Below, in pieces: positions 21,310 to 32,232 of a stretch of DNA of 64,000 nt; the first letter of the stretch is position 1, and each line of letters begins with the position of its first letter. Under the pieces are notes generated by a model. That model did no database searches and was not told where the DNA came from. It was given only the letters and a program-made list of their open reading frames with translations. Location: positions 62,001 through 126,000 of the forward strand of contig NC_087118.1 of NCBI RefSeq assembly GCF_963855985.1, given 5' to 3'. The position numbers were made by a program, and so were the translations under genes. The DNA is from Ostrinia nubilalis (taxonomy: Eukaryota; Arthropoda; Insecta; Lepidoptera; Crambidae).

Positions 21310-22897
21310 GGGGCATTTCACGCGAAGCGGACAGCGAAAATCAAGTCAGGTTTTGGATTTTGTTCATATTTGGATTAAATGTACTGCTATATGACCTGAA
21401 TGGATGTGCATCATTAAAATTTTTTTATGAAGCTTAGCTTATTTTTTATGAGCGTTCTAAAAATTGGTAAAATTTTAGGAAAAGATTTTTCAGAAGCTAT
21501 TACTGCTATTATTACATTTGATTAAAAATAATCTAACTATTGGACTTTTGAGAATAAATAACTGTGTTTCTTACTATTTACTACAAATTTGAAATTTCTT
21601 TTTAGAAAACCGGAAGTAAAGTTTAAAAATCGAATTTTACAAAACTTCAGGACTTTTTAAATTTTTGATTTTTATTTTAAAATATACCTAGTAGTCTATA
21701 AATAACGTGTGTAAAGTTGTAGAATGGAGTCTGTATTGGTTTTTGATTTAGACGCAGTAAAGTGCGAGCTCGCCGCAATGAGCGTCATACTGGCTATCGA
21801 CATTTGGCTACTGTATAAAAATTATTTGTTCGAAAATAACTGAAACGTTAACATTGTTGCATGCATACTCTTAAACAATTATAATTTTGACTCGGCGAAC
21901 TTTGTACCGCCTAAAAACAATGATTGTTGGCATTGAGATGGTATTACGTCGCAGACCACCCACAACTTATTGGATAATACTCTTAAAACATTACCCTTCT
22001 TTTTGGGTAGTCGGGATATGTTAGTACAGGGTGCCAGCTATCTCCATGCCAAATTTCATTAAAATCTGTTCAGCCGTTCTTTGTTTTATACATAAAACAA
22101 AGTCGTGTTAGTTACACGATTCATAAGTCAAGAACGGCTGGGCAGATTTTGATGAAATTTGATATGGAGGTAGCGAGCCAACTACCTAAAAAAGAAGAAT
22201 AATGTTTTTAGTGTATTATTCAATAAGATGTTATTAGTCCGCGATGTAATACGCACCATCTCAATGCCAACAATCATTGTCTGTTAGACGGTACGAAGTT
22301 CGCCGAATCAAAATTATAATCGTTTAAGAGTATGCATGCAACAATATTAACGTTTCAGTTATTTTCGAACAAATAATTTTTATACAGTAGCCAAATGTGG
22401 ATAGCCAGTATGACGCTAATTGCGGCGCGCTCGCACTGTACTGCGTCTAAATCAAAAACCAATACAGACTCCATTCTACAACTTTACAGACGTCATTTAT
22501 AGACTTATAGGTATATTTTAAAATAAAAATTAAAAATTTAAAAATCCCGAAGTTTCGTAAAATTTGATTTTAAAACTTTACTTCCGGTTTTCTATGTAAA
22601 CAAAAAAGAAATTTCAAATTTGTAGTAAATAGAAAGAAACGCAGTTATTTATTCTCAAAAGTCCAATGGTTAGTTTATTTTTAATCAAATGTAATAATAG
22701 CAGTAATAGCTTCTGAAAAATCTGTTCCAACAATTTTACCAATTTTTTGAACGCTCATAAAAAAATAAACTAAGCTTCATAAAAAAATTAAAATGATGCA
22801 CATCCATTCAGGTCATATAGCACTACATTTAATCCAAATATGAACATAATCCAAAACCTGACTTGATTTTCGCTGTCCGCTTCGCGTGAAATGCCCC
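21310..22897. mobile_element. Foldback element, almost perfect 1.59-kb palindrome
   Basis: The left end GGGGCATTTCACGCGAAGCG and right end CGCTTCGCGTGAAATGCCCC are inverted, and the complementarity continues through nearly the whole length with the axis near 22100. The 4-bp ATAA is present on both sides (21306-21309, 22898-22901). Neither arm encodes a protein. The superfamily is not identified. The arms differ by scattered substitutions and small indels. Confidence 0.88.
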
Positions 22898-23123
22898 ATA
22901 AATCAGTCGTGCTTTGGCACTCGTAGACGCCGGGTCTATGTCAGTTGACTGCCCACTGACGTATATGCGTCACGCGTGATTTTTTCGTAAATTGTAGTAT
23001 GATTGAGTACTTTTGATCCGCAAGTATTTTTAATTTATTTGTTTAGGTATTATTATTATTGGTTTTTGGGCCTTTACTTGCGCCAACTCGACGAGGTTTG
23101 ATCTATTGTGGCAGCCCTTGTCT

Positions 23124-23406
23124 TTAGAGTTCACTGCTTAGTCCCGTTGAGTCTATAAATTTCCAGATTCTTTGGAGCGTGATATCTGCTATCTCATCCG
23201 GGTGCATGATGTGTCGCCCGAGATGGATACTTCTTTTGCTCATAAGCGGGAAGCATGAGCAAAGAACATGCATGGCCGTTTCTTCTTCTGTATGGCAGAA
23301 TCTGCACAGAGTTTCCTCGGTCATGTTCATGTTCGATTTATGTTTGTTTAGTTTGCAGTGGCCGGTCAGTATTCTAGTCACTGCACAGGCTTTGTATCTT
23401 TTGAAC
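23124..23406 (-). pseudogene. Non-LTR ORF2 C-terminal end with zinc finger
   Basis: The minus frame reads RILTGHCKLNKHKSNM...CRFCHTEEETAMHVLCSC, the conserved C-terminal tail with a CCHC-type finger found after RNase H in I/LOA/R1-like ORF2 proteins. The stop is at 23124-23126. The frame is cut at 23406 by the gypsy LTR and resumes at 28833 on the other side. Confidence 0.85.
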
Positions 23407-24318
23407 TGTGACGCGCCCAGCGACGCATCGACAGCCCTAGCACCGAGCACGGAGATTTTGACAACCCTACGGCTGCGCGGCCGCACGCCGCACGGACCGA
23501 GCTAATATAAGAGACGGCGGCGACCGCGGGCGCCTAGCATTCGCTCGGGAGCCATTGCAACAGTCAGACGTTCGCGCGCGCGTCTATCGTTCCCTCGGCT
23601 GCATTGCACAGAGTCCCTAGCGAATAGCTATCCACATTGTTCCCACTAACCCTAACTGTTCGGCTCTGGCTTGATTCGATACCTCGTTAACTCGGTCAGG
23701 TGATCTAATTGTCGATTCGAGACGTTCTATCGTTGATAGCCTATCGGTTCTCGTCCTTACCGAGTAGTGCATGCGATACTCACTCCCAACCTGCGGTAGC
23801 AATCCCGCTGCCACCCTTCCTGAACTTCATACCCCCTCGCCACGTAGGTCCGACGCCCTTTCCCAGTGGTATCATACTCATCAGAGGACTTTGGTCTCTG
23901 GCTCGAGCTATTGAACCACGTCCTACCCCCCTAGTTATAAGTATCCAAACTAACACTCGCTAAACCTCGCACAGGGCGCCGCCCCTCTCGCGGATACGTA
24001 AACTAGTCTCGGGACGCGAACCGGGCGCGTCGTTATTCCTCTTGTTGTAATTAGTAAATTGTGATATAACTTGTAAAGTACTTGTAAACTTGCTCATTAT
24101 TAAACGATAGCGATTTAGAGTCAGTGAAACTAGAATAAGTGAACTATTGTGGAACCCAGATTATAAAGTGCCGTTGTGTTATTGATTGTGCGTTTCCTTG
24201 GTCAAATATCCCTGTAGGCATCCTGGATAGGTACACATCCCTCATCGCAGAAGGCGAACTGGGACTTAGTACTAAACAGCGGGGTGTCAGACTGAGCTAG
24301 CTAAGACGCCCCGTTGCA
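23407..24318 (+). repeat. Gypsy 5' LTR
   Basis: Starts TGTGACGCGC and ends CCCCGTTGCA. GC-rich first half with a TATAAG-like box near 23506-23511 (CTAATATAAGAGA). Second half is AT-richer. It matches 27921-28832 throughout as far as I can see by eye. Short open frames within it recur in both LTRs and are not genes. Confidence 0.95.
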
Positions 24319-24319
24319 A

Positions 24320-24330
24320 TGGCGCCCAAC
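24320..24330 (+). promoter_or_regulatory. Primer-binding site, probably tRNA-Lys
   Basis: TGGCGCCCAAC begins one base after the LTR. It is complementary to the 3' end of a tRNA ending GTTGGGCGCCA, which matches insect tRNA-Lys as I recall it. This primes minus-strand DNA synthesis. Confidence 0.7.
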
Positions 24331-24427
24331 TAAATAACCCACGGAACCTACAGGGAACACCAGATCGCTAGACACAAGCGAAAGACCAAAAGGAAAGCAA
24401 AACTTCGCACCAAATTGATAATCACAC

Positions 24428-26545
24428 ATGTCAGAACCGACGTCTTGGATATACAAACTCAAGAAGACAGAACTTGAGAACGAGTGCAAAAGAAGAAACA
24501 TAAAAACGGAGAACAGAACCGTACAAGAACTGAGACAGAACCTCACAGAAGTACTCAGAACCAAGCAATCCCGTCAATCAATCCAGTCCGCAGAAAACAG
24601 TGAGTCAGAAACCGATTTCGAAGACACAGAGATGCACCAAGAACCAAACATGTCATACACCACAGATCAGACTGAAAGCATAACGGCAAGTTGGAACATA
24701 AGTTTTGACACATGCAACGACCCAGTGGAGTTCCTAGAGCAACTGGACGAACTAATGTCATCGGGCGAGGTCAAGCCAGATAAAGTGCTCAAAGTGCTAC
24801 CCAGATTCCTGAAAGGTAAAGCTGTGCTGTGGTATAGAAATAATAAAAACTCGTTTACTACGTGGAACGAATTCATAGAACTCTTCAAGTTGACATTTGT
24901 GAGCTGTGACAGTGACCTGTTAGCTAAAATAGTGAATTATAGGCAACATCACCGCCAAAAATTCACAGACTATCTCATTGAAATTCAAACACTCATGCGC
25001 AGATACGCGAAAATGCCAAAAGAAGAAGAAATAACTAGAATCTACGAAAACATGAACGCAAAATACAAGTACTATATCAAGAAATCAGAAGCAGACTCGG
25101 TAAGCAAATTAATACAACTGGCAAACGACTATGAAAATGTCACAGCAGAACGTCAAACTAGCTTCACAGAACGAGAACCACGAAATAACTACTACGAAAC
25201 AAGCACAAATCAAGGACACAAGGAGACGGCATCATACATACACAATTACAACACAAATACTTGCTGCTGGAGCTGTGGAAAACAAGGACACTCAATGAAA
25301 GATTGCAGAAGCAAAAAGGTACTATTTTGTAACGGTTGTGGCAAGATCGGCAAAATGAGTAAACAGTGTTGTAAGAAAACAAGTGAGTACACACAGGCCA
25401 TGACAATGAACACAAGTCCGCAAATTAAAGATAACCGTCCCTTCGTAGATGTATCGATACTAGGCGAAAAATATCAAGCACTCGTAGACACCGGCGCCAC
25501 AAGATCATACATCAACGACCAAGTATACAAGAAAATCGTAAAAAGAAATCTGAAACCGAAAACAGTAAGCATAACAGCTAGCATGACAGATGGGCACACA
25601 ACTCGAATTAAAGAAGCAATAGACTTGGAAATAAAAATAAAAGGAAAAACAATTAACCACCAAGTGTTATATCATCCACAAATCACGACTATACTAATCG
25701 GCATGGACATATTAAATAGAATAGGAGCCAAAATAGAATGGCCCAAAGATAATATCAAGCAAGGGAAACAAGTGGGAACAACAACAAGAAAAAGTACAGA
25801 AGCCAACATCGTACCCACATACGAAATGGCCGAAACACCGACAAGTAAGAAAAAACACAACATCAAACTTGCACACGAAAAACCAATCAAGAAAAAAGAC
25901 CATTCACGGAACTCTAAAAGTCAAGAAGTAATAAATAAACACGTAACACGCTTAAAACAAGAAACAAAAGAAGACTGGATCCAAAAGAAAATTCAAGAAA
26001 TACAAAAAACCGAAAACAAGGACTATAAAATGTCAAACAGCAAATTATACAGGAAAATAATAAATCACGCATACGGACCAAGAACAGAAACATCACCAGA
26101 CTGGAAATTATGCATAAACAATAATGAAAAAGACCAGATCCTGAAAGAAAACCACGATACATCAACCGCAGGTCATCTAGGAACAGCAAAAACACTGAAC
26201 AAAATATCACAGAGATATTATTGGCCCGGTATGTACAGAGATGTGTCAACGTACGTCAAGAACTGCAAAATCTGCCAAGTTAACAACGCACGCAAACCCT
26301 GGAGCGTGGCATCTACAGACCCAAGTAAACCACTACCCAGATCATCATCGACGCGGTCCACTGACTGGACCGAAATCCTCGATGTCGACACCGTCGACCA
26401 CCCACAAGACCTGTATTGGCGCGAGTCCGGCCCTGGAGAGGAGCCGACCCGAGCTGAGGACCAGACCAGGAGGCGGCCGGGGAGAAAGAAGAGGCGCGGC
26501 CAAATCCAGAACCAGCTGAACAAGGCCAGTAACATTTACTCGTAG
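24428..26545 (+). CDS. gag-pro: Gag-protease-integrase(HHCC) fusion protein of a gypsy element, RT deleted
   Basis: 705 residues, uninterrupted. Residues 1-40 have a SAP-like helix pair, about 95-200 is Gag capsid, and two knuckles follow: CWSCGKQGHSMKDC (about 279) and CNGCGKIGKMSKQC (about 302), the second with Lys in place of His. The aspartic protease starts near 340 with active site ALVDTGATRSYI and ends with ILIGMDIL. Reverse transcriptase and RNase H should follow. Instead the frame runs through a Lys-rich linker straight into the integrase zinc domain (DTSTAGH...CKICQ, about 575-618), then a short basic tail. The catalytic core of integrase is also missing. The frame stays open across both deletions. 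Confidence 0.9.
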   Translation: MSEPTSWIYKLKKTELENECKRRNIKTENRTVQELRQNLTEVLRTKQSRQSIQSAENSESETDFEDTEMHQEPNMSYTTDQTESITASWNISFDTCNDPVEFLEQLDELMSSGEVKPDKVLKVLPRFLKGKAVLWYRNNKNSFTTWNEFIELFKLTFVSCDSDLLAKIVNYRQHHRQKFTDYLIEIQTLMRRYAKMPKEEEITRIYENMNAKYKYYIKKSEADSVSKLIQLANDYENVTAERQTSFTEREPRNNYYETSTNQGHKETASYIHNYNTNTCCWSCGKQGHSMKDCRSKKVLFCNGCGKIGKMSKQCCKKTSEYTQAMTMNTSPQIKDNRPFVDVSILGEKYQALVDTGATRSYINDQVYKKIVKRNLKPKTVSITASMTDGHTTRIKEAIDLEIKIKGKTINHQVLYHPQITTILIGMDILNRIGAKIEWPKDNIKQGKQVGTTTRKSTEANIVPTYEMAETPTSKKKHNIKLAHEKPIKKKDHSRNSKSQEVINKHVTRLKQETKEDWIQKKIQEIQKTENKDYKMSNSKLYRKIINHAYGPRTETSPDWKLCINNNEKDQILKENHDTSTAGHLGTAKTLNKISQRYYWPGMYRDVSTYVKNCKICQVNNARKPWSVASTDPSKPLPRSSSTRSTDWTEILDVDTVDHPQDLYWRESGPGEEPTRAEDQTRRRPGRKKRRGQIQNQLNKASNIYS

Positions 26546-27365
26546 CTTAACTTTATACCTAACTTAGGTTTCTAATAGATAGATACAAAGTACATAGTAA
26601 TTGTCTAGTCAGTTCTCGTTAAAGTAAATTCATCAATATTAAAAACAAGTCAATAATGTAAAAGTATTAATTAACATTACATAGTAACCCTGTATAATCT
26701 AGATCATTCAGTTCTTGAATTTAATCTCGTTAAATATCATATATCAATAACCTATAAGTATTAATTATCATTAGATAATAACCCTGTATAATTTAAATAG
26801 TTAAAGTGTTCTATTTAATCTCGTTAAATAACTATTGACGCAAATCACATTGTTATTTACTCGTAACTCGCAACCTAAACTCACATAAATAACAAACCGG
26901 TTTGTTACGCGCCAATAGTACTACCAGTTTCTCGATAACTTTTAAATAGTAAACAAACATTGTAAGAACGATTCACCGAGCGAACTCATTTGCATATTAT
27001 CAGTGAAACGCATTTTTTCTATACGCCACGGGCGATCAACAGCACTCGCTTACTAGATGACTCATAACTAGATTTTACCTGCCTAATGTTTGCACGCCGC
27101 GCCAGGCTGCATTTCATTTACATTAAGAAATAATATTATTGTAATTAAAACTTAACCCCTTAACTGCCATTGTCTTGTATAACTATTAATAATTGTAGAA
27201 ATTATTAACATTAATCAGATGCCTATTCTGAATATGCTAATTTAAATAATTAAACTAGTAAACTAGAAATAATAATAACAAGTGCCATGCATACTATTAT
27301 TGTATTAAATAAATATTTTAAGTAATAATTGAATACTCGTAATAACAAAGTAAACAATAGACTCG
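26546..27365. other. Non-coding 3' region of the gypsy element
   Basis: AT-rich, no gene. It contains two diverged copies of a block of about 110 bp with TAGTAACCCTGTATAAT and AATCTCGTTAAATA (about 26660-26740 and 26750-26835). The rest shows nothing recognisable. Confidence 0.6.
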
Positions 27366-27698
27366 TTTAATTAGTTCATTGGTTAATTGTAAACAAAAGG
27401 TCAAAGGTATCTTAATAACATTGTTTCAAAACTAAGTTAACTAAAATTAGCGTTTAATTAGTTCATTGCAAACAAAAAAAAAAATTACAGGTATCTTAAT
27501 AACATTGTTTCAAAACTAAGTTAATTAAAATTAGCGTTTAATTAGTTCATTGTAAGCAAAATAAAATTAAAGGTATCTTAATAACATTGTTTCAAAACTA
27601 AGTTAGCTAAAATTAGCGTTTAATTAGTTCATTGTAAGCAAAAAAAAAATTAAGGGTATCTTAATAACATTGTTTCAAGACCAAGTTAGCTAATATTG
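27366..27698. repeat. Four tandem repeats of about 82-88 bp
   Basis: Each unit starts TTTAATTAGTTCATTG, passes through an A-rich variable run and contains GGTATCTTAATAACATTGTT. They lie in the untranslated region ahead of the polypurine tract, where tandem repeats are common in LTR elements. Copy number is likely to vary between insertions. Confidence 0.85.
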
Positions 27699-27911
27699 TT
27701 ATAAGTAAATAATTAATGTCCCGTCATGTTTTAAATAAAGAGTTATTATTGGGCTAATGATCAAGCACAAGTTCAGTCATGTTTTATATTTTAATTTTTA
27801 CTCGTTATGAAGTTACCCAAAAATAACTTATTATTAACATGAATTTTAGTTGTTCTCGAAGAACCTTTATGTACCAGACTTGTGATTTTTCCAGGTAAAA
27901 ATCTCCAAAAC

Positions 27912-27920
27912 AAGGGAGGA
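27912..27920 (+). promoter_or_regulatory. Polypurine tract
   Basis: AAGGGAGGA directly abuts the TG of the 3' LTR, the expected site for plus-strand priming. Confidence 0.8.
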
Positions 27921-28832
27921 TGTGACGCGCCCAGCGACGCATCGACAGCCCTAGCACCGAGCACGGAGATTTTGACAACCCTACGGCTGCGCGGCCGCAC
28001 GCCGCACGGACCGAGCTAATATAAGAGACGGCGGCGACCGCGGGCGCCTAGCATTCGCTCGGGAGCCATTGCAACAGTCAGACGTTCGCGCGCGCGTCTA
28101 TCGTTCCCTCGGCTGCATTGCACAGAGTCCCTAGCGAATAGCTATCCACATTGTTCCCACTAACCCTAACTGTTCGGCTCTGGCTTGATTCGATACCTCG
28201 TTAACTCGGTCAGGTGATCTAATTGTCGATTCGAGACGTTCTATCGTTGATAGCCTATCGGTTCTCGTCCTTACCGAGTAGTGCATGCGATACTCACTCC
28301 CAACCTGCGGTAGCAATCCCGCTGCCACCCTTCCTGAACTTCATACCCCCTCGCCACGTAGGTCCGACGCCCTTTCCCAGTGGTATCATACTCATCAGAG
28401 GACTTTGGTCTCTGGCTCGAGCTATTGAACCACGTCCTACCCCCCTAGTTATAAGTATCCAAACTAACACTCGCTAAACCTCGCACAGGGCGCCGCCCCT
28501 CTCGCGGATACGTAAACTAGTCTCGGGACGCGAACCGGGCGCGTCGTTATTCCTCTTGTTGTAATTAGTAAATTGTGATATAACTTGTAAAGTACTTGTA
28601 AACTTGCTCATTATTAAACGATAGCGATTTAGAGTCAGTGAAACTAGAATAAGTGAACTATTGTGGAACCCAGATTATAAAGTGCCGTTGTGTTATTGAT
28701 TGTGCGTTTCCTTGGTCAAATATCCCTGTAGGCATCCTGGATAGGTACACATCCCTCATCGCAGAAGGCGAACTGGGACTTAGTACTAAACAGCGGGGTG
28801 TCAGACTGAGCTAGCTAAGACGCCCCGTTGCA
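27921..28832 (+). repeat. Gypsy 3' LTR
   Basis: 912 bp, same start, end and interior as the 5' LTR. Followed by GAAC, the target duplication, and then by the interrupted non-LTR ORF2. Confidence 0.95.
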
Positions 28833-28836
28833 GAAC

Positions 28837-30235
28837 TTTAGCAGTTCCTTAGTTACTTTGTTGCTATATCCCTGAATGAGTGCTTTTGAGTGTTTTTGTC
28901 CCGATGTAGACTTCCACCACTCAATAGCCTCTTGTTTGCAGAGGGCGGTTAGTAGCGTGGTGGCTCGTTGTTTGGTAATGCCACAGAACGGTTCTACGCC
29001 GATTTGAGGGTTATCGGCTCCATCTCTGGCGAGTTCATCTGCTACTTCGTTTCCTTCTATATTCGAATGTCCTGGTACCCATGTAAGCGTTACTTTGTTG
29101 GTATTTCCCAGTGCATTCAGTGTCTCGGTGCATGTTTGCACCAATTTTGACGTGTATTCGAAGGATTTTAAGGCCAGCAGTGCTGCTTGGCTGTCTGAGT
29201 TGATGTAGATGTGTTGATCCTGGAGCTTCCTTTCCAAGTTTATCTCTGCACATTTGTTTATGGCAAAGACCTCGGCTTGGAAGATTGAGGCTTCAGTCCC
29301 CATGTTTAGGCTAACTTTGAGCTTAGGCCTCTCTCCGTAGATCCCGCAACCTACATTATTTTCCTTTTTGGATCCGTCCGTGTACCAGACGTGACTACCT
29401 TCCTTAAATTACATTTGGCCTTCTAGCCATTTGTCTCTAGGAGGTATGTTTACGGAATATAGTTTGGTGAAGTTACATTCCGTATGCATGTCGTCACTAG
29501 GCATGCACAGAGGTTTGTTTTCAAGTACTGATTCCTTGAGTCTTATCATATTTTGAGAAGCCCATCTGACTTTCGTGCGGGTGCAGATTCTATATGTGCT
29601 CTGCTTGGCTTCTTTTTGCACATGCATAATGCAGTGGTATAAGATCCAGCAGAGCATTTAATGCAGCCCCTGGTGTCGTTGATAGTGCTCCGGTTGCTGT
29701 GATGCAGGCTAGCCGTTGTAGGCTGCTCAGTTTCTGTATTGTTGTCACTTGGTTGACTTTGCTGCACCAGACGGCAGAGGTATAGGTTATTATCGGTCTC
29801 ACGACCGCTGTGTACAGCCATAGGGCGATTGCGGGTTTTACTCCCCATCTTGACCCTGCCATTCGACAACAACTCCACAGAGCCATTTTGGCTTTTTGGA
29901 TGATGTTGTTTAGATGCGAGTTCCAAGTAAGCTTTTGGTCTAAAGTTACCCCTAGATACTTGGTTTCGCTTGAGAAAGGAAGAGTCTTTCCATTTAACTT
30001 CAGATTTACCAGTTTTTCCAGTTTTCTCTTCCTTGTGAATGGTATTATCACTGTTTTATCCGCATTAATAGATAATTCGTTTTCTCTACACCATCTACTT
30101 ATGGTGTTGAGAGCGCCTTGCATTAGACTTGAAATTGTGCTTAGGCAGGGACCTCTGATGATAACCACTAGGTCATCAGCATAGCCTTGAGTATCATAGT
30201 CTTTTTCTGCCATCTTAATAAGTAGTTGGTCTACT
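28837..30235 (-). pseudogene. Non-LTR ORF2: RT motif C, thumb and RNase H
   Basis: Reading down from 30235: AVDQLLIKMAEK, then RT motif C TQGYADDLVVII, the thumb (TKYLGVTLDQKLTWNSHL, RPIITYTSAVW), and after frame breaks around 29400-29650 an RNase H domain (WYTDGSKK near 29355, INSDSQAALLAL, TWVPGHSNIEGNEVADELA). RNase H degrades the template RNA. The RNase H end is cut by the gypsy insertion and continues at 23406. The upper end is cut by the Polinton and continues at 48239. Not functional as it stands. Confidence 0.87.
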
Positions 30236-30241
30236 GCTAGG

Positions 30242-30331
30242 AGTAGTATGGAATTGGGCATTCTAGATCATCCGTCGCTCGTCGCAGCTAGCGCTGCTCG
30301 CTCCAGATGATCTAGAACGGCCCAATTCCAT
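30242..30331 (+). repeat. Polinton left TIR, self-complementary
   Basis: About 90 bp, itself an inverted repeat: TATGGAATTGGGC near the end pairs with GCCCAATTCCATA at 30318-30331, with further pairing TCTAGATCATC/GATGATCTAGA. A GC-rich loop (CGTCGCTCGTCGCAGC...) separates the stems. The match to the right TIR stops just after this block. Confidence 0.88.
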
Positions 30332-30427
30332 AAGGAAATATTTTTGAGCTTTTAATTTAATCGAACGACAGAATTATCGTCATTTAGTTGTAATACATCA
30401 ACCACAGCGGTCAAGTTCAAATCTGAT

Positions 30428-31114
30428 ATGAAATTTCTTAAACAAAAAGAATCTCTGAAATTAGAATGTGTCTGCCCAACATCACCGAACATGGTTAAGC
30501 GTCATGGAAACTTGTTGCCAAATACTATACGTAGTATTGTTTGCGGTCCCTCGAACTGCGGGAAGACCAACTTAGTTATCAGCCTGCTGCTACACCAGAA
30601 GGGACCGCGTTTTCGCAACTTGTATGTGTATTCAAAGTCATTATATCAACCTAAATACGTTTTTTTAGAAAAGGTATTAGAAAACGTTGCTGGCACTACC
30701 TATAACAAGTATAACCATAATAGTGAAGTTCTAAGTCCACAAGAGGCTTTGCCTAACTCGATTATTATATTTGACGATGTTGCTTGTGAAAATCAAAACA
30801 ATATACGTGACTATTTTGCGATGGGTCGACATAAGAATATTGATTGTTTTTATATCAATCAAACTTACACTAAAATACCCAAACAACTTGTAAGAGATAA
30901 TGCGAACCTTATAATATTGTTTAAGCAAGACGACATTAATCTAAAACACGTTTACGAAGAACATGTAGGGTCTGACATGACGTGGTCTCAGTTCCGTGAA
31001 ATGTGTTCTACTGTTTGGAGTAAGCCGTATAATTATGTTATTATTAATAAGGACTGTGAACGTAACAACGGTTGTTATAGAATGAAGTTTGATACATTCA
31101 TAATAATGGACTAA
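30428..31114 (+). CDS. Polinton packaging ATPase (FtsK/HerA, A32-like)
   Basis: 228 residues. Walker A is GPSNCGKTNL at about residues 39-48, and Walker B is SIIIFDDVAC at about 111-120. A downstream conserved QT block (FYINQTYTKIP) matches the sensor region of Polinton and poxvirus A32-type DNA-packaging ATPases. It would pump element DNA into capsids. It is the first gene from the left terminus, about 100 bp inside the TIR. Length is typical. No stop or frameshift is visible. Confidence 0.9.
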   Translation: MKFLKQKESLKLECVCPTSPNMVKRHGNLLPNTIRSIVCGPSNCGKTNLVISLLLHQKGPRFRNLYVYSKSLYQPKYVFLEKVLENVAGTTYNKYNHNSEVLSPQEALPNSIIIFDDVACENQNNIRDYFAMGRHKNIDCFYINQTYTKIPKQLVRDNANLIILFKQDDINLKHVYEEHVGSDMTWSQFREMCSTVWSKPYNYVIINKDCERNNGCYRMKFDTFIIMD

Positions 31115-31176
31115 GTTTTTATAAAAGTAGCTGTTGAGTTACTTACGAATTAATCACACCAGGGAAGCCAAACTGA

Positions 31177-32232
31177 GTGGAATCCTTTACAATGGAACGA
31201 AACCTCAAGGAGCAAATTATTAAATCTGCAGCGGCTGTGAAAAGAAAAGTAGAAATGATAAAAGATTTCAGAAATGAAAATGATATGGCATTAGAAACTA
31301 TATTTAAACCTATCGTTAACCCACTGAAGTTGTTAACCAGTGAATCAGACAAAAAACGTCAAATAAATGATGAATCAAGGCAAACTGAAACAGTAAAAAG
31401 AGCTAAATACAGTGAAAGCGAGTCATCAAATACGTCTATTGGAGATTACGAAGAACCTATTGATAGTGAAGCAGTCTCAGATGATGATGATCGCAAAACA
31501 CCTAACGAAACCCTCGTTTCGTTACCATCTGATGTTCAAGATGTTCACGAAAACTCATTCAAATCTCTGCAGTCTTCTCCAAGTGTTGCCAACGATTCAT
31601 TATCATGGTCCGTATCGTCTGAAGCAATAAAAGATGTACCTTACGGTGTAAGACATGTTAATAAAAAACTTTTGCTAGGCAATACCCGTGTTTATGACGA
31701 CGATAGGATTCTGAAAATTGGAAACCGGACCTTGAAAAAAACTCCAGGCTTAAAACAATTATTGTATAACAAGACACCAGATTTAGATGTTATTACGCAG
31801 GAAGACTTACAACATTATAAATTATTACTTATCGATACCAATGCACATAAACGTAATTTCGACCCAACAAAACCAATCAATAGTAACAAGGGATTAAAAT
31901 ATATGCGAGTGATTAAACCACTATTTAAGTTCTCAAGAAATCATACAAGTAGTGTAGAAAGTCTTCATCAGGGAGAAGGTATTGATATTCTAAAAAAAGT
32001 GAAGACGGATACTGATTTAGTTTACTGGAACGATCCAAATGAGTTAGTAGAACGATTGAAACTGCTACTTGGATCATGGGCTGCTGGTAACACTGGAGTA
32101 CATAATGAAATTTATGCAATTATCGAAGAGTTGCACGAAGCTGGTATCATAAAAGACATCAAATATAATAAGCTTCCCTTAGGAAAATTGAGCAGTACCA
32201 TTACATTGCAGAAGCCGACAAGACGGCAATGA
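31177..32232 (+). CDS. DUF8207-like Polinton protein
   Basis: 351 residues. The first 150 are charged and Ser-rich with likely disorder. From about 155 comes a conserved block: YGVRHVNKKLLLGNTRVYDD, TPGLKQLLYNKTPD, EDLQHYKLLLIDTNAHKRN and a C-terminal VYWNDPNELVERLKLLLGSW. I know this block as the DUF8207 domain that accompanies insect Polinton gene sets. Function unknown. Its TGA overlaps the next ATG (ATGA at 32229-32232), suggesting coupled translation or simply compact packing. The Met at 31177 is the first; a second Met five codons on is equally possible. Confidence 0.7.
   Translation: MESFTMERNLKEQIIKSAAAVKRKVEMIKDFRNENDMALETIFKPIVNPLKLLTSESDKKRQINDESRQTETVKRAKYSESESSNTSIGDYEEPIDSEAVSDDDDRKTPNETLVSLPSDVQDVHENSFKSLQSSPSVANDSLSWSVSSEAIKDVPYGVRHVNKKLLLGNTRVYDDDRILKIGNRTLKKTPGLKQLLYNKTPDLDVITQEDLQHYKLLLIDTNAHKRNFDPTKPINSNKGLKYMRVIKPLFKFSRNHTSSVESLHQGEGIDILKKVKTDTDLVYWNDPNELVERLKLLLGSWAAGNTGVHNEIYAIIEELHEAGIIKDIKYNKLPLGKLSSTITLQKPTRRQ

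Larger units (their letters stand above)
23407..28832 (+). mobile_element. Ty3/gypsy-type LTR retrotransposon lacking RT, recent insertion
   Basis: Two direct LTRs of 912 bp that I could not tell apart by eye flank a PBS, one gag-protease frame fused to an integrase zinc domain, a long non-coding 3' region and a polypurine tract. GAAC is duplicated at 23403-23406 and 28833-28836. Length is 5426 bp. RT, RNase H and most of integrase are absent, so it would depend on a helper element. Identical LTRs imply a recent insertion. Confidence 0.93.

Noticed and set aside
23617..23963. Short open frames of 65 and 84 codons, repeated at 28131-28477
   Set aside because: They lie within the two LTRs, on opposite strands overlapping one another, with no motif; they repeat only because the LTRs do.
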